64,000 nt of DNA from Fasciolopsis buskii (Eukaryota > Platyhelminthes > Trematoda > Plagiorchiida > Fasciolidae). The stretch covers positions 364,255 through 428,254 of the forward strand of contig LUCM01006116.1 of NCBI GenBank assembly GCA_008360955.1. The letters run 5' to 3'. The translations under genes and the position numbers were made by a program. Shown in pieces: positions 1 through 12,290 of this stretch; the stretch's first letter is position 1, and each line of letters starts with the position of its first letter. The notes below the pieces were generated by a model. It ran no database searches. It worked only from the letters and a program-made list of their open reading frames with translations, and had not been told where the DNA came from.

Positions 1-3000
1 GGAACCCTGAGCTCCGTTTCTGCTGTTTGCAATAGTTCCGGCGACAGCGCACGCGGCGTGCACGCGGCATAGACCACGTTGAACCAATAATGGGTTTACG
101 TTGGTTGACCAATCGACTTGTTGTCCGTCAAGGTCGTTTTCCGCATTGGTGCTTGATTGCTTGACCAATGAGTGAACGGCGTCAACGGCATGCCCGAAGC
201 AGACAGAGGCCGTCTGCAAGAGTGCATAAAACCAGATTGCTCACTATCCGTGGGTGTTATGAAGTTTCGGATCTAAATAACGGTTTGGGTGAGTCTCATT
301 GCTCATTTCCTATTCTTGGTTGGCCTAAATTTCCCATCTGGTTGACGCTGAAAGCAACAGCTTATAGTCTGATGTTTGCATACGTTTCAATGGCGCTAAG
401 AAAACATGTCAGTGTGATGTTATCATTTAGTAGTCGGCGTTTAATCAGTACGGCATTATGCAACACTTGTATGAAACGAACCACCTTAGGTGACTTATCT
501 ATACTTTTTTGGTGGTAGATGAAAGTTCTCCGTTTTCCGGGTTGCTGCTGTGCTTATCTGTTAAAACCTTATGCCGCAATAAGTTTTGATATCGACTTGT
601 TAGTGCTTTGGGGTGACGTGACTCTTCCACGGTTCTCGTGTTCGATGCATGCTATGACTAAATTGAATCGGTGAATCATCACAGCTGATTTCGTTGTCTG
701 CGCAATATGGCAGTAGATCAGTGAGCTAATGCCATCATAATACCAACGCAGCAAGAAAACGTTTGGCACGTGACCCTTCTTTTATGCAGTTCTGAATTCC
801 CTTCAGTGGATATAGTAAGGAAGATTCGAGCCAACGATCAAATGCAATGTGTATATATCGTGGTTCCGAAGTAACACCGATATGACAATACATGGGCCGG
901 CAACCATGACTCTGAAACTTGTAGTGGATTAGAACCAAATAGAACCTCAAAAAGTCCAATTCTTTTCTCAGATAATTCTGGTTACTATGACATTATTTTC
1001 TATGTGATATGAATGCTCAACTCATTAAGAGACCATGGAAGCACTGCACATTTGTTTCTTCCTTGGTATAAATCATCAACTGTGCATATCCACCTCGCCC
1101 GAAATGGGACGCAAATTCTGGTTACATTTACGCCACCTATCGGTTCATTTGCAAGATCATGCACGTATCATGTGATTTCTTTCAATTTCCGTTTTCCACC
1201 TCCGAACGGAGTTGAACATCTAGCGAACCGTATGACTTAATAAACTTCCTCTTACGGTTACTTCTTTCTAGATTTTTGATGCACATAGCACATGATTGCA
1301 GTGGATAAGGCTTATGTCGGTTACCTTGATGGCAGACAGGGATTCGCTGTCGCCTTGTTCATTATCCAACTAGACCTAATGAGGACTTACGGGGTTCTCA
1401 CCTTGTGGTGGGCCGTAGTTTGTATTGGACGTCCCTTTCACTGCATTTATGCTTCACACTTGTCAAAGAAATTTAATGTCATTAAAGGCCAGGTATGGTA
1501 ACGAGCCAAACGACAACGAATTGACATCAAAAGAGTTCGCTCTTTACCAAGATGTACGTAGAGAACAGCATAGGAATGGAGGCAGGTTTAGTACTGTGTT
1601 GCTACACATAAGGGACTACATGGGGTCTGGTATTGATACGCTTGGGTTATTCATCTATTCTGGGTAACTAAGCTCATCTTTGGAAGTTTCATGAGCGTGC
1701 ATCCTTTCCTTGAAGATTTACTTGTAATCTAAACTGGTCGTTACATGTAGTTTAATTGATTTATTTCATTTATGTTAACTGATGGTGAAACGAACCCGAT
1801 AAATACTTCCGAAAATGATGTTCACATTTTCATCAGTTATACATTTTCTCTTATTTTTCCACACGACAAGCTAAAGGTGTGGAGGTCGATCGTTTTAACT
1901 AGTGATCGGTAGATCACGTGAGCACAATTCAAATGATTTCGTATTCTACGTCTTTTGTTATTACTACTAATACTGTCAATGGGTAATTCCTCCGAGCCGA
2001 CGTTTTGTCCAGAGTAATTTGACATTAATTCTCTAAACGTTAACTGTTGACCTGCTCTACCACAATGCTTCTTAATTTATTGATAATACTGATAATGCCA
2101 AATTACTACCATGAACATAATGACCAATTGGTATTCCATATCTTATTTCACTGCCGTCTCTGGCTTGTGCCATCGGATTTTACAGATCTCCTTTTTCTAT
2201 AAAGTGATTGACAGTTTAATTAGATGGAAGCATTCATGTTGAGCATGATCTTTACAAATTAAAAGCCGTTGGAACCATGACATAAGAGGGAAACAACGAA
2301 GAAGGAATTGGAATAAAGCGATGTGCAGAGTTCATCAGGCATGCGCTCGCCTTTCCTGTCTCTGCCTCCATGTCATCGGTTATCCATAGCTATCCATATT
2401 TTTTCTATGGCCTCGGCATTACCCGGTTGCCCAAATAAAAATGCAGAATTTATGGAACCCTACCCTGATCCTTTGATCAAACGGATGAATTCACGATTCG
2501 ATGATCCCGTAACCCAGTGCACCCGCCAGTGATGATGTTGAGCGTAAATTCATATGATTCTTACGCCACTCCTGGTTGGTTTTTCACCGGGGTTTTGTCA
2601 TTTCCCCTAGTCCAACTGGTAAAGATTAGTCAATCCGATGGGGAGTGCCATGCATTTATTATCGTCATCCCACTTTAGTGAGAACATCTGTGCCTAAAAG
2701 GCTGCCTGTGATGCATGGTGTTTGGGATCATTTCGAAGGGCGTTCAGGTTGAAGGTATACTATGGCTTGCCAGCTCTGCGTAGAAAGGACAATGAGGGGT
2801 TCGAAACTTTAGGGGCAAAACATGATAAAGAGGATTATAACCCGGAGCAGATTCACCTGCAGAAAATTTGGGGATCGCAAAATTGTGGCATGCAATCGTT
2901 ACTTCCTAAGTCACTCTTTCTTTCTCATTAATAAATTAAGTGGCCTATTACGCAGTGTTACGAGGTAGCAACCAATAACAGCGTGTTTCTGGAAGGTTAA

Positions 3001-3785
3001 TGGCTGTACGAACTGAACTGATGCGAAAACCTATTGTACTGTGCACGGTGGTTATAACGAGCCTAGCCGCAGCAGTTTTACTCACCGTAGAAGTTCAATT
3101 TCGATTCTGGATATCAAGTTGTTTCGTCGGAATCAGTTTTCTTATTGTTTACGGAAAACTAATGGTTTGGTGACATTCACTGAGATCGTCCATCAGTATT
3201 TGTTTTCACGTAGCAATCTGACTGGAGTTACAAGCCTCAGGAATTTTCCACCACAGTCCGCTGGTGAAATTCATCACACTGGATATTGTCTTCTATGGTT
3301 CATTTTGACCGCATACGAGCATTTTAGTTCTTTTCATCATTTAAGACGAAACTGCCGTGTTTTTTGTCAAAAGCTGTTATCTGACCTGCGCCGTATTTTT
3401 AATAAAATGTTTGCTTCTTTTTCTAGTGAATTCGATGGTTTACGTTTCTCGATAACTTCAAACTAAAACATCTAAACAATCACTTATGGACTATTTGTTA
3501 ACTGATTATGGCACCTGGACCAATCGGGTGTCGGCATGCAACGATAAAGCGATGATCCACACGATACTTTTATCATGTTTGTAAAGTAACCATCGGATTT
3601 CAGCATAACTTGCAATCGTTCCGTTTACTGTAGGTCTTTTATCTTTTGTATCCCTACCTAATTTAACAGCGAAGCAACACGGTACACCCTTTAGGTAACA
3701 GAGTCGCCACCAACTGACAGCAGGCGACGGAGGGGGCTAACTGGTGGTGGGAGGATTTGGACCATCCTCATTGCTCAGCGTTAGA
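1..3785. other. no recognisable gene; scattered repeat pieces
   Basis: Open frames here are short and resemble no protein family I know. Two pieces match dispersed repeats elsewhere in the window. Bases about 1000-1120 resemble 26445-26560 and 34270-34330 (shared words CTCAAC and ATTAAGA(G/A)ACCATGG). Bases about 1310-1420 resemble 8695-8760 (shared word TGGCAGAC followed by ATTCG.TGTC). I see no splice-consistent coding chain on either strand. The stretch could be intergenic, or a 5' untranslated or intronic part of the gene to the right. Confidence 0.5.
1000..1120 (+). repeat. fragment of dispersed SINE-like repeat
   Basis: This piece shares ordered words with 26445-26560 and 34270-34330: a GTGAT(A/G)T.GAA start, then CTCAAC, ATTAAGA(G/A)ACCATGG and TGCATATCCACC. 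Three independent locations with the same word order support a dispersed repeat rather than a gene. The copy is diverged and its ends are unclear. Confidence 0.5.
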
Positions 3786-3789
3786 CGGC

Positions 3790-4895
3790 AAGGCAAACCT
3801 AACTGTCTGCTGCCTTTTCCTCGGGGTTACATTTTTCTATAAAAAGAGTGAATATGCAAAGGGAACAGGAAGTAGACCTACACAGGTGGGAAAAGGTGGG
3901 AATGCTGTTGTAGCCAACACACGCAATACAATATGATCGTACAAACACATATCACCAGTCATTCTGATTCGGCGGAAAACCACAACACGATCTCCACTGT
4001 TGACAATTAGCTGCCATATCGTTGAGTGTCTCTTACCAGCTAGTTGAAGGGTCTTTCGGACCCCAACCACGAAGATGTGAGATACTTACTTTACCTAAGT
4101 TCGCTGTGCATTTTCTCATTCCACGTTGCCACGTCATCTGTTGACCTCCACATGACTCCTTCCACTCCGTGGGAGAAAGGTAAAATACTCGTCTACCATA
4201 TGGTAGACGGGTATTCGCCATACGCAACACGCAACCCAACCAGCATAGTCTACTAAGCTTCATGCGTTGAAGTAAGATATTCCCAGAATTGAAACCTGGT
4301 ATTGGATTCCTGACCTCCACATTAGTCACTCGCTCACTCCATTCAATCCTGGCAAAATTACATAGACATCGATGGTCGGAAACCTCTGACCGATGAACAT
4401 CTCCGAGACGCATACTCCATGTCTCGCAACAGTACAACAGAACTGAGCGGCGCTACGGCAGAGTACACACGACCTTTCAACTTCAGCGAAATATCAGGCA
4501 GACGCCACAAGTGCTTCAGTCCAGCGTAGGCCGCTCGAGCCTTTGGAATACGCGTGTTTACCTCTACTTCCGTGCTATCTTCTTTCGACACGCAGCTGTT
4601 GAGATAACTGAAATGGTGGACAATCGTTAGTTGTTCTCCATCCAGTATCAAGTTCGGCACTAGTGTTGTCCAGTGCTGTAACAACACTTGACACTTTGAA
4701 GGTGCAAAGCACATGCCGAACCGAGCTACAGACTTCAAGAGTCTGTCTAGTGCACGTTGTGCATGGTCCGCGGATTCGAGTGGGCAGTCGACGACACCTG
4801 AGTAAACTAGATCACACAGCTTCCCGGCATATCTCAGTTCGATTCCTACATCCTGGCGCCCTCCTAACGCGTCTTCCATTTTAAATACAATATCC
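3790..4895 (-). mobile_element. LINE copy A, 3' part of reverse transcriptase ORF plus 3' end
   Basis: Read on the minus strand, this is the C-terminal half of a non-LTR retrotransposon polyprotein: FGMCFAPSKCQVLLQ, then FSYLNSCVS, then the thumb-region words CWLGCVLRM and HLRGWGPKDPS. It spans two overlapping frames (4358-4895 and 4033-4437), so at least one frameshift is present. The catalytic YADD region is damaged: a VYSG stretch stands where the full copy at 56.1 kb reads DYADDVV. The 3' end (about 3830-3790) carries the AGGAAAAGGCAGC stretch seen at the 3' ends of the other copies. About 970 bp are nearly identical to 9362-10340 in opposite orientation, with only a few single-base differences. 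It is 5' truncated and not functional. Confidence 0.85.
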
Positions 4896-6040
4896 TTAAC
4901 TCTTCTCGCCGTTCTGTTGCGAGCTAAGTAGGAACAATAGTTCGGTGAAGAAGAACGCACTGCCTCTTAGTGCCTTTGCAAGCATAACCTCATTATATTT
5001 TAAACGTTTTTTTCTACCGAGTCGATAGCATTAAACAACCTTTGGAGAGGCATATTTCTGATCCATTGATTACATAGTTAAAAAGTACACGCGTAAGCAC
5101 AATGGAACGATCAATCAATTGTACATCAATATACTGCAGTAAAGCATACTGAATTTCCAGTATGACTTTTCAATGACCAGATAGAAGCCGATCGATGAAC
5201 TATAGTAGTTGAACATGGCTTGACGCTTTTAACCTTAGCTCTGAGTTACTGGAAGCAGAGCTTTAACAAGTCACCACATTTCTTTCCGAGTTTTGATGCC
5301 GCATAACGGTTCAAAACCCTGGGCAGCGAAAACCAACGTCAAATAGAACCGGTCGAAGGGGCGGTTATATGAACGTATCAGTGCGAATCACTTAGAATCG
5401 ACGTTCGCTAATCATCTACTAGTACTGCTTTCTTCTAACCTGACCTAGAACAAGGCATGTGTAATATATCGGTCCGGGGAGGAGCATGAGTTAGTAGATT
5501 TGCATAATTTTTCAATTTTCTAACACTAGACTGCCACTAAGCAGTGAGTAGTTACATCGTCCAGTTAACATAATTATCCTCTCTTTTAGAGGCCACGGTG
5601 GTGTGAAAATAATTTAGACGTATATCAGCCCAAAAGTTGAGGGGTTCGAGTTAGACAGCAAGTTGCCGTCATCGGATTCCATGCAACACTTAATTTATTG
5701 AGACCTTAAGTGGTTCTGAGACTGCCAGTTCGACGGTTATGATTGCCGCTGGTACTTCCTTTCCCTTGTAGCGAGCCCCGGTCGTGCACCAAACGCGAAA
5801 AAATTAGAAGGGCACACGGAAAAGTTAGATTGATGTTCACTTCGTCGGAGTCTACAAATACCGAACTATAAAGTTACTTCTCTAGCACCCTGTGAAGTGG
5901 ATCGATTCAGCTACGGTACAGCGATTACAGTCAGATCATAAAAAAACTTTACAAGGGTTTGGACACAAGCATTGTGCCAAGGCAATAAACAATTCAACAA
6001 AATTATACAGAAAATTCATAAAACAGGGGAAAATAAGAAA
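4896..6040. other. no gene or recognised repeat
   Basis: I found no open frame of note, no splice-consistent exon and no clear match to the repeats elsewhere in the window. It is probably intergenic or intronic. Confidence 0.4.
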
Positions 6041-6860
6041 CGCCAAAATAACTTTTGTTTTTTCTTTCCACTGCACACATCCCCTGACGTCTGTTTTCGG
6101 TGCGTATAGGAACCACGAGATTTACATACAGCATGCGCATTAGTGAATTTGGTTTTGGATTATGTCTCGGTGTCCATAACCAACAACAGACCTCATCCCT
6201 TGGGCTCCAAACAGTTGGGAAGCACCAACTGAGGCTAAAATTGGAACTAACTTCATATAGCCTGGCCGCCACGTCGTCTACTCCAGCCTTGCTCAGCACG
6301 TGCAAAAGGGTCAGGAAGAGGCGGTGACGGGCACCACCGAAGGTATCACAAGGCGGGGACCTCAATCACAGGACGATTATCTTCACCCAATACACAACGA
6401 CGCACCCCATATTCCCACCAGAAATCGACGGTCGAGCACAGAAAGTTGCCGGGCATGCCCATCCCGGATAGGTCAGGTATCGCAATCCAAAGAACACTGC
6501 GAACTGAAGAATAGTACAGACTATCCTTGAAGAAAAACCAGATTTCATTCTGGAGCCACACGTGTCTCAGGTCCGTGGAAGTTGCTCCGGCCTTCGCAAT
6601 TCATGGTTTGATTAGCTTCTTAATACCCATGCCAATTGTAATCAGAACTACTTAAAGCAACTGACTATTTCCAACCGATCATCACAAAGGATGAGCGCAA
6701 GCACAGACATCTCCCAGTCTTGCATTTAGAAGGTGCAAAGCATATGCCGTGTTTAGATAAATCGACCGCCAAGTCTGTTTAATTGTTTGACGTTGCATTG
6801 AAAAGCCATGTACTCTGCATACTACAAGCCAAAAACTGTTCCTTAGGTAGAGTTCAACTT
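6040..6860 (-). mobile_element. decayed LINE relic, RT C-terminal part
   Basis: On the minus strand, the words of the LINE C-terminal domain appear in the right order across several frames. FGMCFAP-like coding lies near 6735 (AGGTGCAAAGCATATGCCG on the + strand), STVDFWWEYGVRRCVLG near 6410-6450 corresponds to an S.ARIWWEHRVSN-type motif, EQGWSRRRGGQ lies near 6290, and W.PRDE.CCWLWTP near 6180 corresponds to the WGPRD..W.ETL tail. Frameshifts and stops interrupt every frame, so this is an old, dead copy. It belongs to a different subfamily from copy A, because it has WWEH-like rather than EWSERV-like wording. Confidence 0.6.
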
Positions 6861-7915
6861 ATCTTTTTACAACCATTCATCTCACGCTGATATGCACTAC
6901 TTTTGGTTGATACATCCTAATTGGAGTTCCAACAAGGAATGCGAGAGGAGCTAAATACACCTGGCGTGTTCCTGGGCTGTTGGTAACGTAATGGCCACCA
7001 CCGCTGAAGGTTTGCCGTGAACAAGATGGACTAAGGTCAATTACAAGCAAAAACAGTCCCAAGGGCGTGTTAGGTTTTTCGATGGCAGACGCTATCGTAG
7101 GAATTTTGGTGAAATAGTAACTACTCACTAGGTAAGTGTTTTGGTCATCATCTGACAAGACAGATAAACCAATAAACAGGAAATAACGTTCATAAATTTC
7201 CGGAAAATCTGACAGGCCTAAGTTGTTCAGTAAGTGAAGATGGAGTGACGAAAAATACAGGTAAATCCTCACAGTTAAGAAGCATTCTTATTCTCAGTTG
7301 GAATTTTTGCTTTGCTTTGCTTTAATCGAAGATAGTGCCAGCAATGTATTCAAAAGCCTCGTATTACATACTGATTTATATGGATGTCGCCTAGCATCTA
7401 CCAATATATTCTTTATATACGATAGCACAAACTCGGCATGCACTTCCTGTGGATCGACCACGTGTCCGAATTGACCATCTGTCATGCTTTCGCAGGACCA
7501 ACCACCAGACTGTAGACGTTTTTCTATCCGAAACTAAATATGCACTGAAAAGTGCAAAACGAAATTGCGAAGTTAGACGGTATTAACAGTTCAACATAAA
7601 CAGCAGTCAACATCTTATTGACATCACAGAACTAAATCAGTCAAAGTTGGTTCGACCGAACATTAGATGATGCTGCATCAACCAGCAAAAGTAATAAAAA
7701 GGGGAAGCTTTACTTACGAACAAGTGGCAAAATTGTGATATCTCAGATGCGAAGTAGTAGTCCGACAAGAATTTGATGGCTATGTGCATTCTGAGCCTAA
7801 CACTAGAAGTACGAAAGTCTCTACCTTTCGCGTACCAGACAGTCAAGCTGTGATATTTCCAAAATGCAGTAAGCCAAATTTAACAAACTGAATGTGCTCC
7901 CATGCTCAAAGCGAT
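6861..7915. other. no gene seen
   Basis: The longest open frame (6877-7272, minus) has no recognisable motif and no splice-site support. I see no repeat match. Confidence 0.35.
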
Positions 7916-8020
7916 ATGAAAAACGACCTTTCAACTTAAGTGAAATACCAAGCTGACACCACAAGTGCTCAACCCCAGCGTATGCCGCATCACATGAGCA
8001 CTCCTAGGTTGCTCAATCGC
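7915..8020 (-). mobile_element. short LINE fragment
   Basis: The stretch from CGACCTTTCAACTT to the CCACAAGTGCT..CCCAGCGTA words matches 4468-4535 of LINE copy A in the same orientation, with scattered substitutions. Only about 100 bp remain, corresponding to the segment that encodes HLWRLPDISLKLKGR in other copies. Confidence 0.6.
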
Positions 8021-8659
8021 CGGATAACTGACACCCGAAAATCTAACGTTGACAATGAAACATCATGGGCTGCGCACTTGGGAGGGCTCTGGTTTGGTTA
8101 GCCACTCGCTTGTACATTTTCGGATAGAGGGCAATCAGAAAAATGACTCTGAAATAAGAAACCTTGAAATAAAAATGAGAAACTGAGTTTAATCTGAGAA
8201 CAAGAAACTGTGGTAAATCTTGCTAGCTTTTGGTGCATCTCGCATCAGTTACCAGGTCAGGATGGTAAAATATCAAATGAAACTTCTTGCGAAAAGAATT
8301 GGGATGGAACCCTGTCGTGATTCACGCGCGATAGTAGACGGATGAGATCTCTAATCGTCTTCACAAGGAATGTGGGAAAACAAATGACCGGTCACGGACC
8401 GGTGACTGATATGATTAATCGGTCAGTGAGATGTAGCAAGGTCGAGGAAAATTTACCGCAGCCCCTAGTTCTCAAATTGAGCTTAGTTTCTTATTTTCAC
8501 TTTGTGATTTCTTAATTCAATGTTATTTATCCGAGTTCAATAAAATATCGTTATTCAGAAACGAACGACCCGAAAAAGGGTCTAGCAGGGTACTGGAAAG
8601 TTAGAAATAGGAATATGATTACTCGTCTTCGCAGGAATCGAACAGATAAACAAGTTTAT

Positions 8660-8870
8660 TAAACGTGTCAGAGGTTCGAGTCCTCCATCTCTCAGTTACT
8701 TTAATGGCAGACGGAAATTCGTTGTCACACCTCGTTATGACACCTGACCTAATGGAATTTCATGTGGTCCTGCACCACACCAAGTTTCATATTCACGGTT
8801 GCCGGAACATCCCACACCGTGCAGTTGGCCCTAATGGCTATAGCGCATAGCCCTCCCATTACATTCATAG
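8660..8870 (+). repeat. SINE-like repeat with a tRNA-type B box
   Basis: The sequence GGTTCGAGTCC at about 8671 is an exact match to the RNA polymerase III B-box consensus. The following words (TGGCAGACGGAAATTCG, GACCTAATG, GGTTGCCGG) recur in diverged form at about 1310-1420, and in reverse orientation at about 890-930 and 39920-40010. A convincing A box at the usual spacing was not found, so the head may be truncated. Confidence 0.45.
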
Positions 8871-9014
8871 GTGGTGAATTATGAGTTGAATGCATGCGCA
8901 GATGATATTGTTCTCTTACATTTCAGACATCGGGAACAGACGAAGACATCTCGGCTGCCGTGAAAATTTGCCCTAAGATTGATAATTAACCAAAAAGGTT
9001 ACCGGATCAAATGG

Positions 9015-9318
9015 TCAGCATCATCTTCGGCTACCCTAACCCACCAATTTTCACAATCATTCTTAAAGCTTATCGTCAACTGAAGCTGCAACTGTCGTCG
9101 TATCTTATTCACTTCCTTGCAGTTAGGCAGCTGGCGTTTATGCTCCATTAAACCCAGCGACCCTTGCGAGATCCAGTGTCTTTGATGAACGCTAGACCTG
9201 GGACCACAGGCGAGATCTGCTGATAAAATGCAGCGCCTCCTTGACTTGATCCCATTGCTTGTCTACAATGCTGCTAGTCGGAGTTCTAAGCTCGTCAGAT
9301 AGTTTCTGTTCATAGCAA
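9015..9318 (-). mobile_element. LINE copy B, inverted 5' segment (endonuclease-RT linker)
   Basis: On the minus strand this matches the linker between the endonuclease and RT domains in the nearly full-length copy (about 54880-55160). The shared words are TGGGATCAAGT, ACACTGGATCTCGCAAGGGTCGCT and AATAAGAT.CG. It reads 5' to 3' from 9318 down to 9015 and is joined directly to the + strand RT segment that starts near 9340. An inverted 5' piece next to a direct 3' piece is the known twin-priming signature of LINE insertion. Confidence 0.8.
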
Positions 9319-9329
9319 TTGAGAACAGC

Positions 9330-10344
9330 CAATCGGGCTTGTGGCCTACGTCGATGGCCTGTTCGAATCCGCGGACCATGCACAACGTGCACTAGACAGA
9401 CTCTTGAAGTCTGTAGCTCGGTTCGGCATGTGCTTTGCACCTTCAAAGTGTCAAGTGTTGTTACAGCACTGGACAACACTAGTGCCGAACTTGATACTGG
9501 ATGGAGAACAACTAATGATTGTCCACCATTTCAGTTATCTCAACAGCTGCGTGTCGAAAGAAGATAGCACGGAAGTAGAGGTAAACACGCGTATTCCAAA
9601 GGCTCGAGCGGCCTACGCTGGACTGAAGCACTTGTGGCGTCTGCCTGATATTTCGCTGAAGTTGAAAGGTCGTGTGTACTCTGCCGTAGCGCCGCTCAGT
9701 TCTGTTGTACTGTTGCGAGACATGGAGTATGCGTCTCGGAGATGTTCATCGGTCAGAGGTTTCCGACCATCGATGTCTATGTAATTTTGCCAGGATTGAA
9801 TGGAGTGAGCGAGTGACTAATGTGGAGGTCAGGAATCCAATACCAGGTTTCAATTCTGGGAATATCTTACTTCAACGCATGAAGCTTAGCAGACTATGCT
9901 GGTTGGGTTGCGTGTTGCGTATGGCGAATACCCGTCTACCATATGGTAGACGAGTATTTTACCTTTCTCCCACGGAGTGGAAGGAGTCATGTGGAGGTCA
10001 ACAGATGACGTGGCAACGTGGAATGAGAAAATGCACAGCGAACTTAGGTAAAGTAAGTATCTCACATCTTCGTGGTTGGGGTCCGAAAGACCCTTCAACT
10101 AGCTGGTAAGAGACACTCAACGATATGGCAGCTAATTGTCAACAGTGGAGATCGTGTTGTGGTTTTCCGCCGAATCAGAATGACTGGTGATATGTGTTTG
10201 TACGATCATATTGTATTGCGTGTGTTGGCTACAACAGCATTCCCACCTTTTCCCACCTGTGTAGGTCTACTTCCTGTTCCCTTTGCATATTCACTCTTTT
10301 TATAGAAAAATGTAACCCCGAGGAAAAGGCAGCGAACAGTTAGA
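9330..10344 (+). mobile_element. LINE copy B, direct 3' segment (RT C-terminus and 3' end)
   Basis: This segment encodes ESADHAQRALDRLLKSVARF and the downstream FSYLNSCVSKEDS and KHLWRLPDISLK words in one frame (9341-9784). The thumb and tail region (MYCCETWSMRLGDV, CWLGCVLRM, GWGPKDPS) is in another (9705-10109), so a frameshift separates them. It is nearly identical to copy A (inverted) and to 56130-56880. The catalytic YADD motif lies 5' of the break and is absent. After the AGGAAAAGGCAGCGAACAG end it diverges from copy A. Confidence 0.85.
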
Positions 10345-12290
10345 CTTGTCTCGGTTAACAGTTACGAAGGGGGATTTGAAATTGAGCTTTTGTTACATCG
10401 GTGTTCGGGAATACTCATTTAACGTCTATCCATGTTATTCGTGCTTCAGTGATATGATAGTTCAAAAGTTTCACGAATTAACCCATTCGACTTAGCGATA
10501 AGTGTGACAAAGCAGTGCGGACTGTCCACGATCAAAATGTGTCTGAAACACTCATGTTCTTATTTTTAATTTGCATTGTTGAATCGCAAGTCTGTCAGGC
10601 TTCCGTATCATGATACTGCAAATGCGAGTTAGGTTTTATTTCTGGTTCTGGTCTCAGTTTGTATTCGCCGAGGTTATAGCTATTTTTACATCGATAAATT
10701 ATGGTTATAGTGTGGGTTGATTATGGTGATGTAAACGTTTTTTGATTATTTACCGCGGTTCATTTACCTCTTTTTTCCGGAGATATTTCTTTTCCTAACG
10801 TATCACGGATTAGTGCCACCAAAACCTTTTTTGTTTGCGTCTTTGCTATCACCGACTGCCTTGTAGTCGTGTGACTTCAGTCCACCAATGACCGTTCTGG
10901 AATTCACTTGAACCTTCTGGACAAATTGAAATCGGGCAAGGTAAATAGGCACTGAACTTTAAGTAACATGAAAGGCACGTTTGGCACGGTCATGCTGCAT
11001 CTCTAAAGTCCTACTGGCCGTTGCACTCTGCCATTTAGGGTTCAGTGTTTAGTCGGCCGTTCATTGCTCCTTGACTGCCAGTTCGTTCAGGTCAGGTCAG
11101 TAGTCGTGCTTCGTGTTTGATGTCTATTTTTATGTATGTATGCATGTGCGTATGTATGCACCAATGGACGTGTGTTTGCATGATTGTACGCGTATATGTA
11201 GATATGTGTGTGCGCGTGAATCTGCCAACAAGGTGAGTTAGGATGTGAATGAGAGCGGTTCGGCATATCGATCGCATCCCATTTGACTAGACTGCTATGA
11301 GTATGGAGCGGACTCGGGGCACACGTCAAAAGTTAAATACGAAGGGGATAGCACACGAAATTTACTTTGGATTCCATACCATAAAAATTGCAGTTTTTTG
11401 TTATCTGAGATACGAGATACTTCAGTCCTATTTCGACTCTAATCTCTTCGGTTAGTTCAGTGACTGTTTGATTATGTGGCTTATCACATCAGATCCGAGA
11501 GCCAGATTTACGAACATTGCAGAAGTACATTAATCTTTTGTGAGCCTGCTTTCCCACGCTGTATTCCAGCAAAAGTATGATTCCCAGTGCTCTTTTTTGG
11601 CTGACATTGTTTCTTATGTTTGATCACGAGTACGGCAGGCTCAGGCGGAAATTCGGTGATAGACAGTAGTCAGGTTGTAGAATAGACGTTTGATTTCACC
11701 AGAGCAATTGGAGACGAAAAGTGAGGTCCTTAATATCCAGGAAGCCGTGGGAGCTGGTAAGATACATTCACCTATTTCCTGGCCAGTCTGGTGATGAATT
11801 TCTTGGCCAAACTGTTCCGTGAATCCTTGGGATCAGTAAGCATCTGCTGTTTGGAAACAGTCGAGATAATACACATGCACAAAGGTGAGACTAGGGAAGT
11901 CGCCGTCAGCTACAGATCGGTCATTGTACTGTCGTTGCTCGGCGCAGTCATACGGGACAACTTATTTGATCGAATCACTGAAGTTGTTTGCAGGTCGGAC
12001 AGAGGGTAAGCGTCTGACTCCCTAGATTGCCTTTTATTAGTTCTGGAATGGCCCTCAACGAAAACGGCCTGGATAACTGCCTGCTTTAGAAATCGGGCTT
12101 TTTATGTTTTGGCAAAGAAATATAGCTCAAGAAAAGTTGAGGTGCTCAATAGTGTGCTCCAAAGGCAAAGTAAGACCATTTGTGTTCTTTGTACACATCG
12201 GCGACCTCGGAACAGAACAACGTTGCCCGTCCTTGTTTGCGAACTACCTTGAAATCGTGAGCAGCTAGTCGCCGAACAATCGTAGTTTTT
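10345..12290. other. no gene seen; TATG/TGTG-rich simple sequence at 11110-11230
   Basis: Bases about 11110-11230 are biased towards TGTA, TATG and TGTG words, typical of a decayed microsatellite. This explains the His/Thr-rich minus-strand frame there (11087-11329). Elsewhere frames are short with no recognisable protein similarity and no splice-consistent chain. Confidence 0.4.

Noticed and set aside
8671..8681. Candidate tRNA gene based on a perfect B box
   Set aside because: No cloverleaf or A box at the right spacing was found. The downstream sequence recurs elsewhere, so it is a SINE-like repeat.
11087..11329. His/Thr/Tyr-rich minus-strand frames
   Set aside because: They are produced by TATG/TGTG-rich simple sequence rather than coding constraint.
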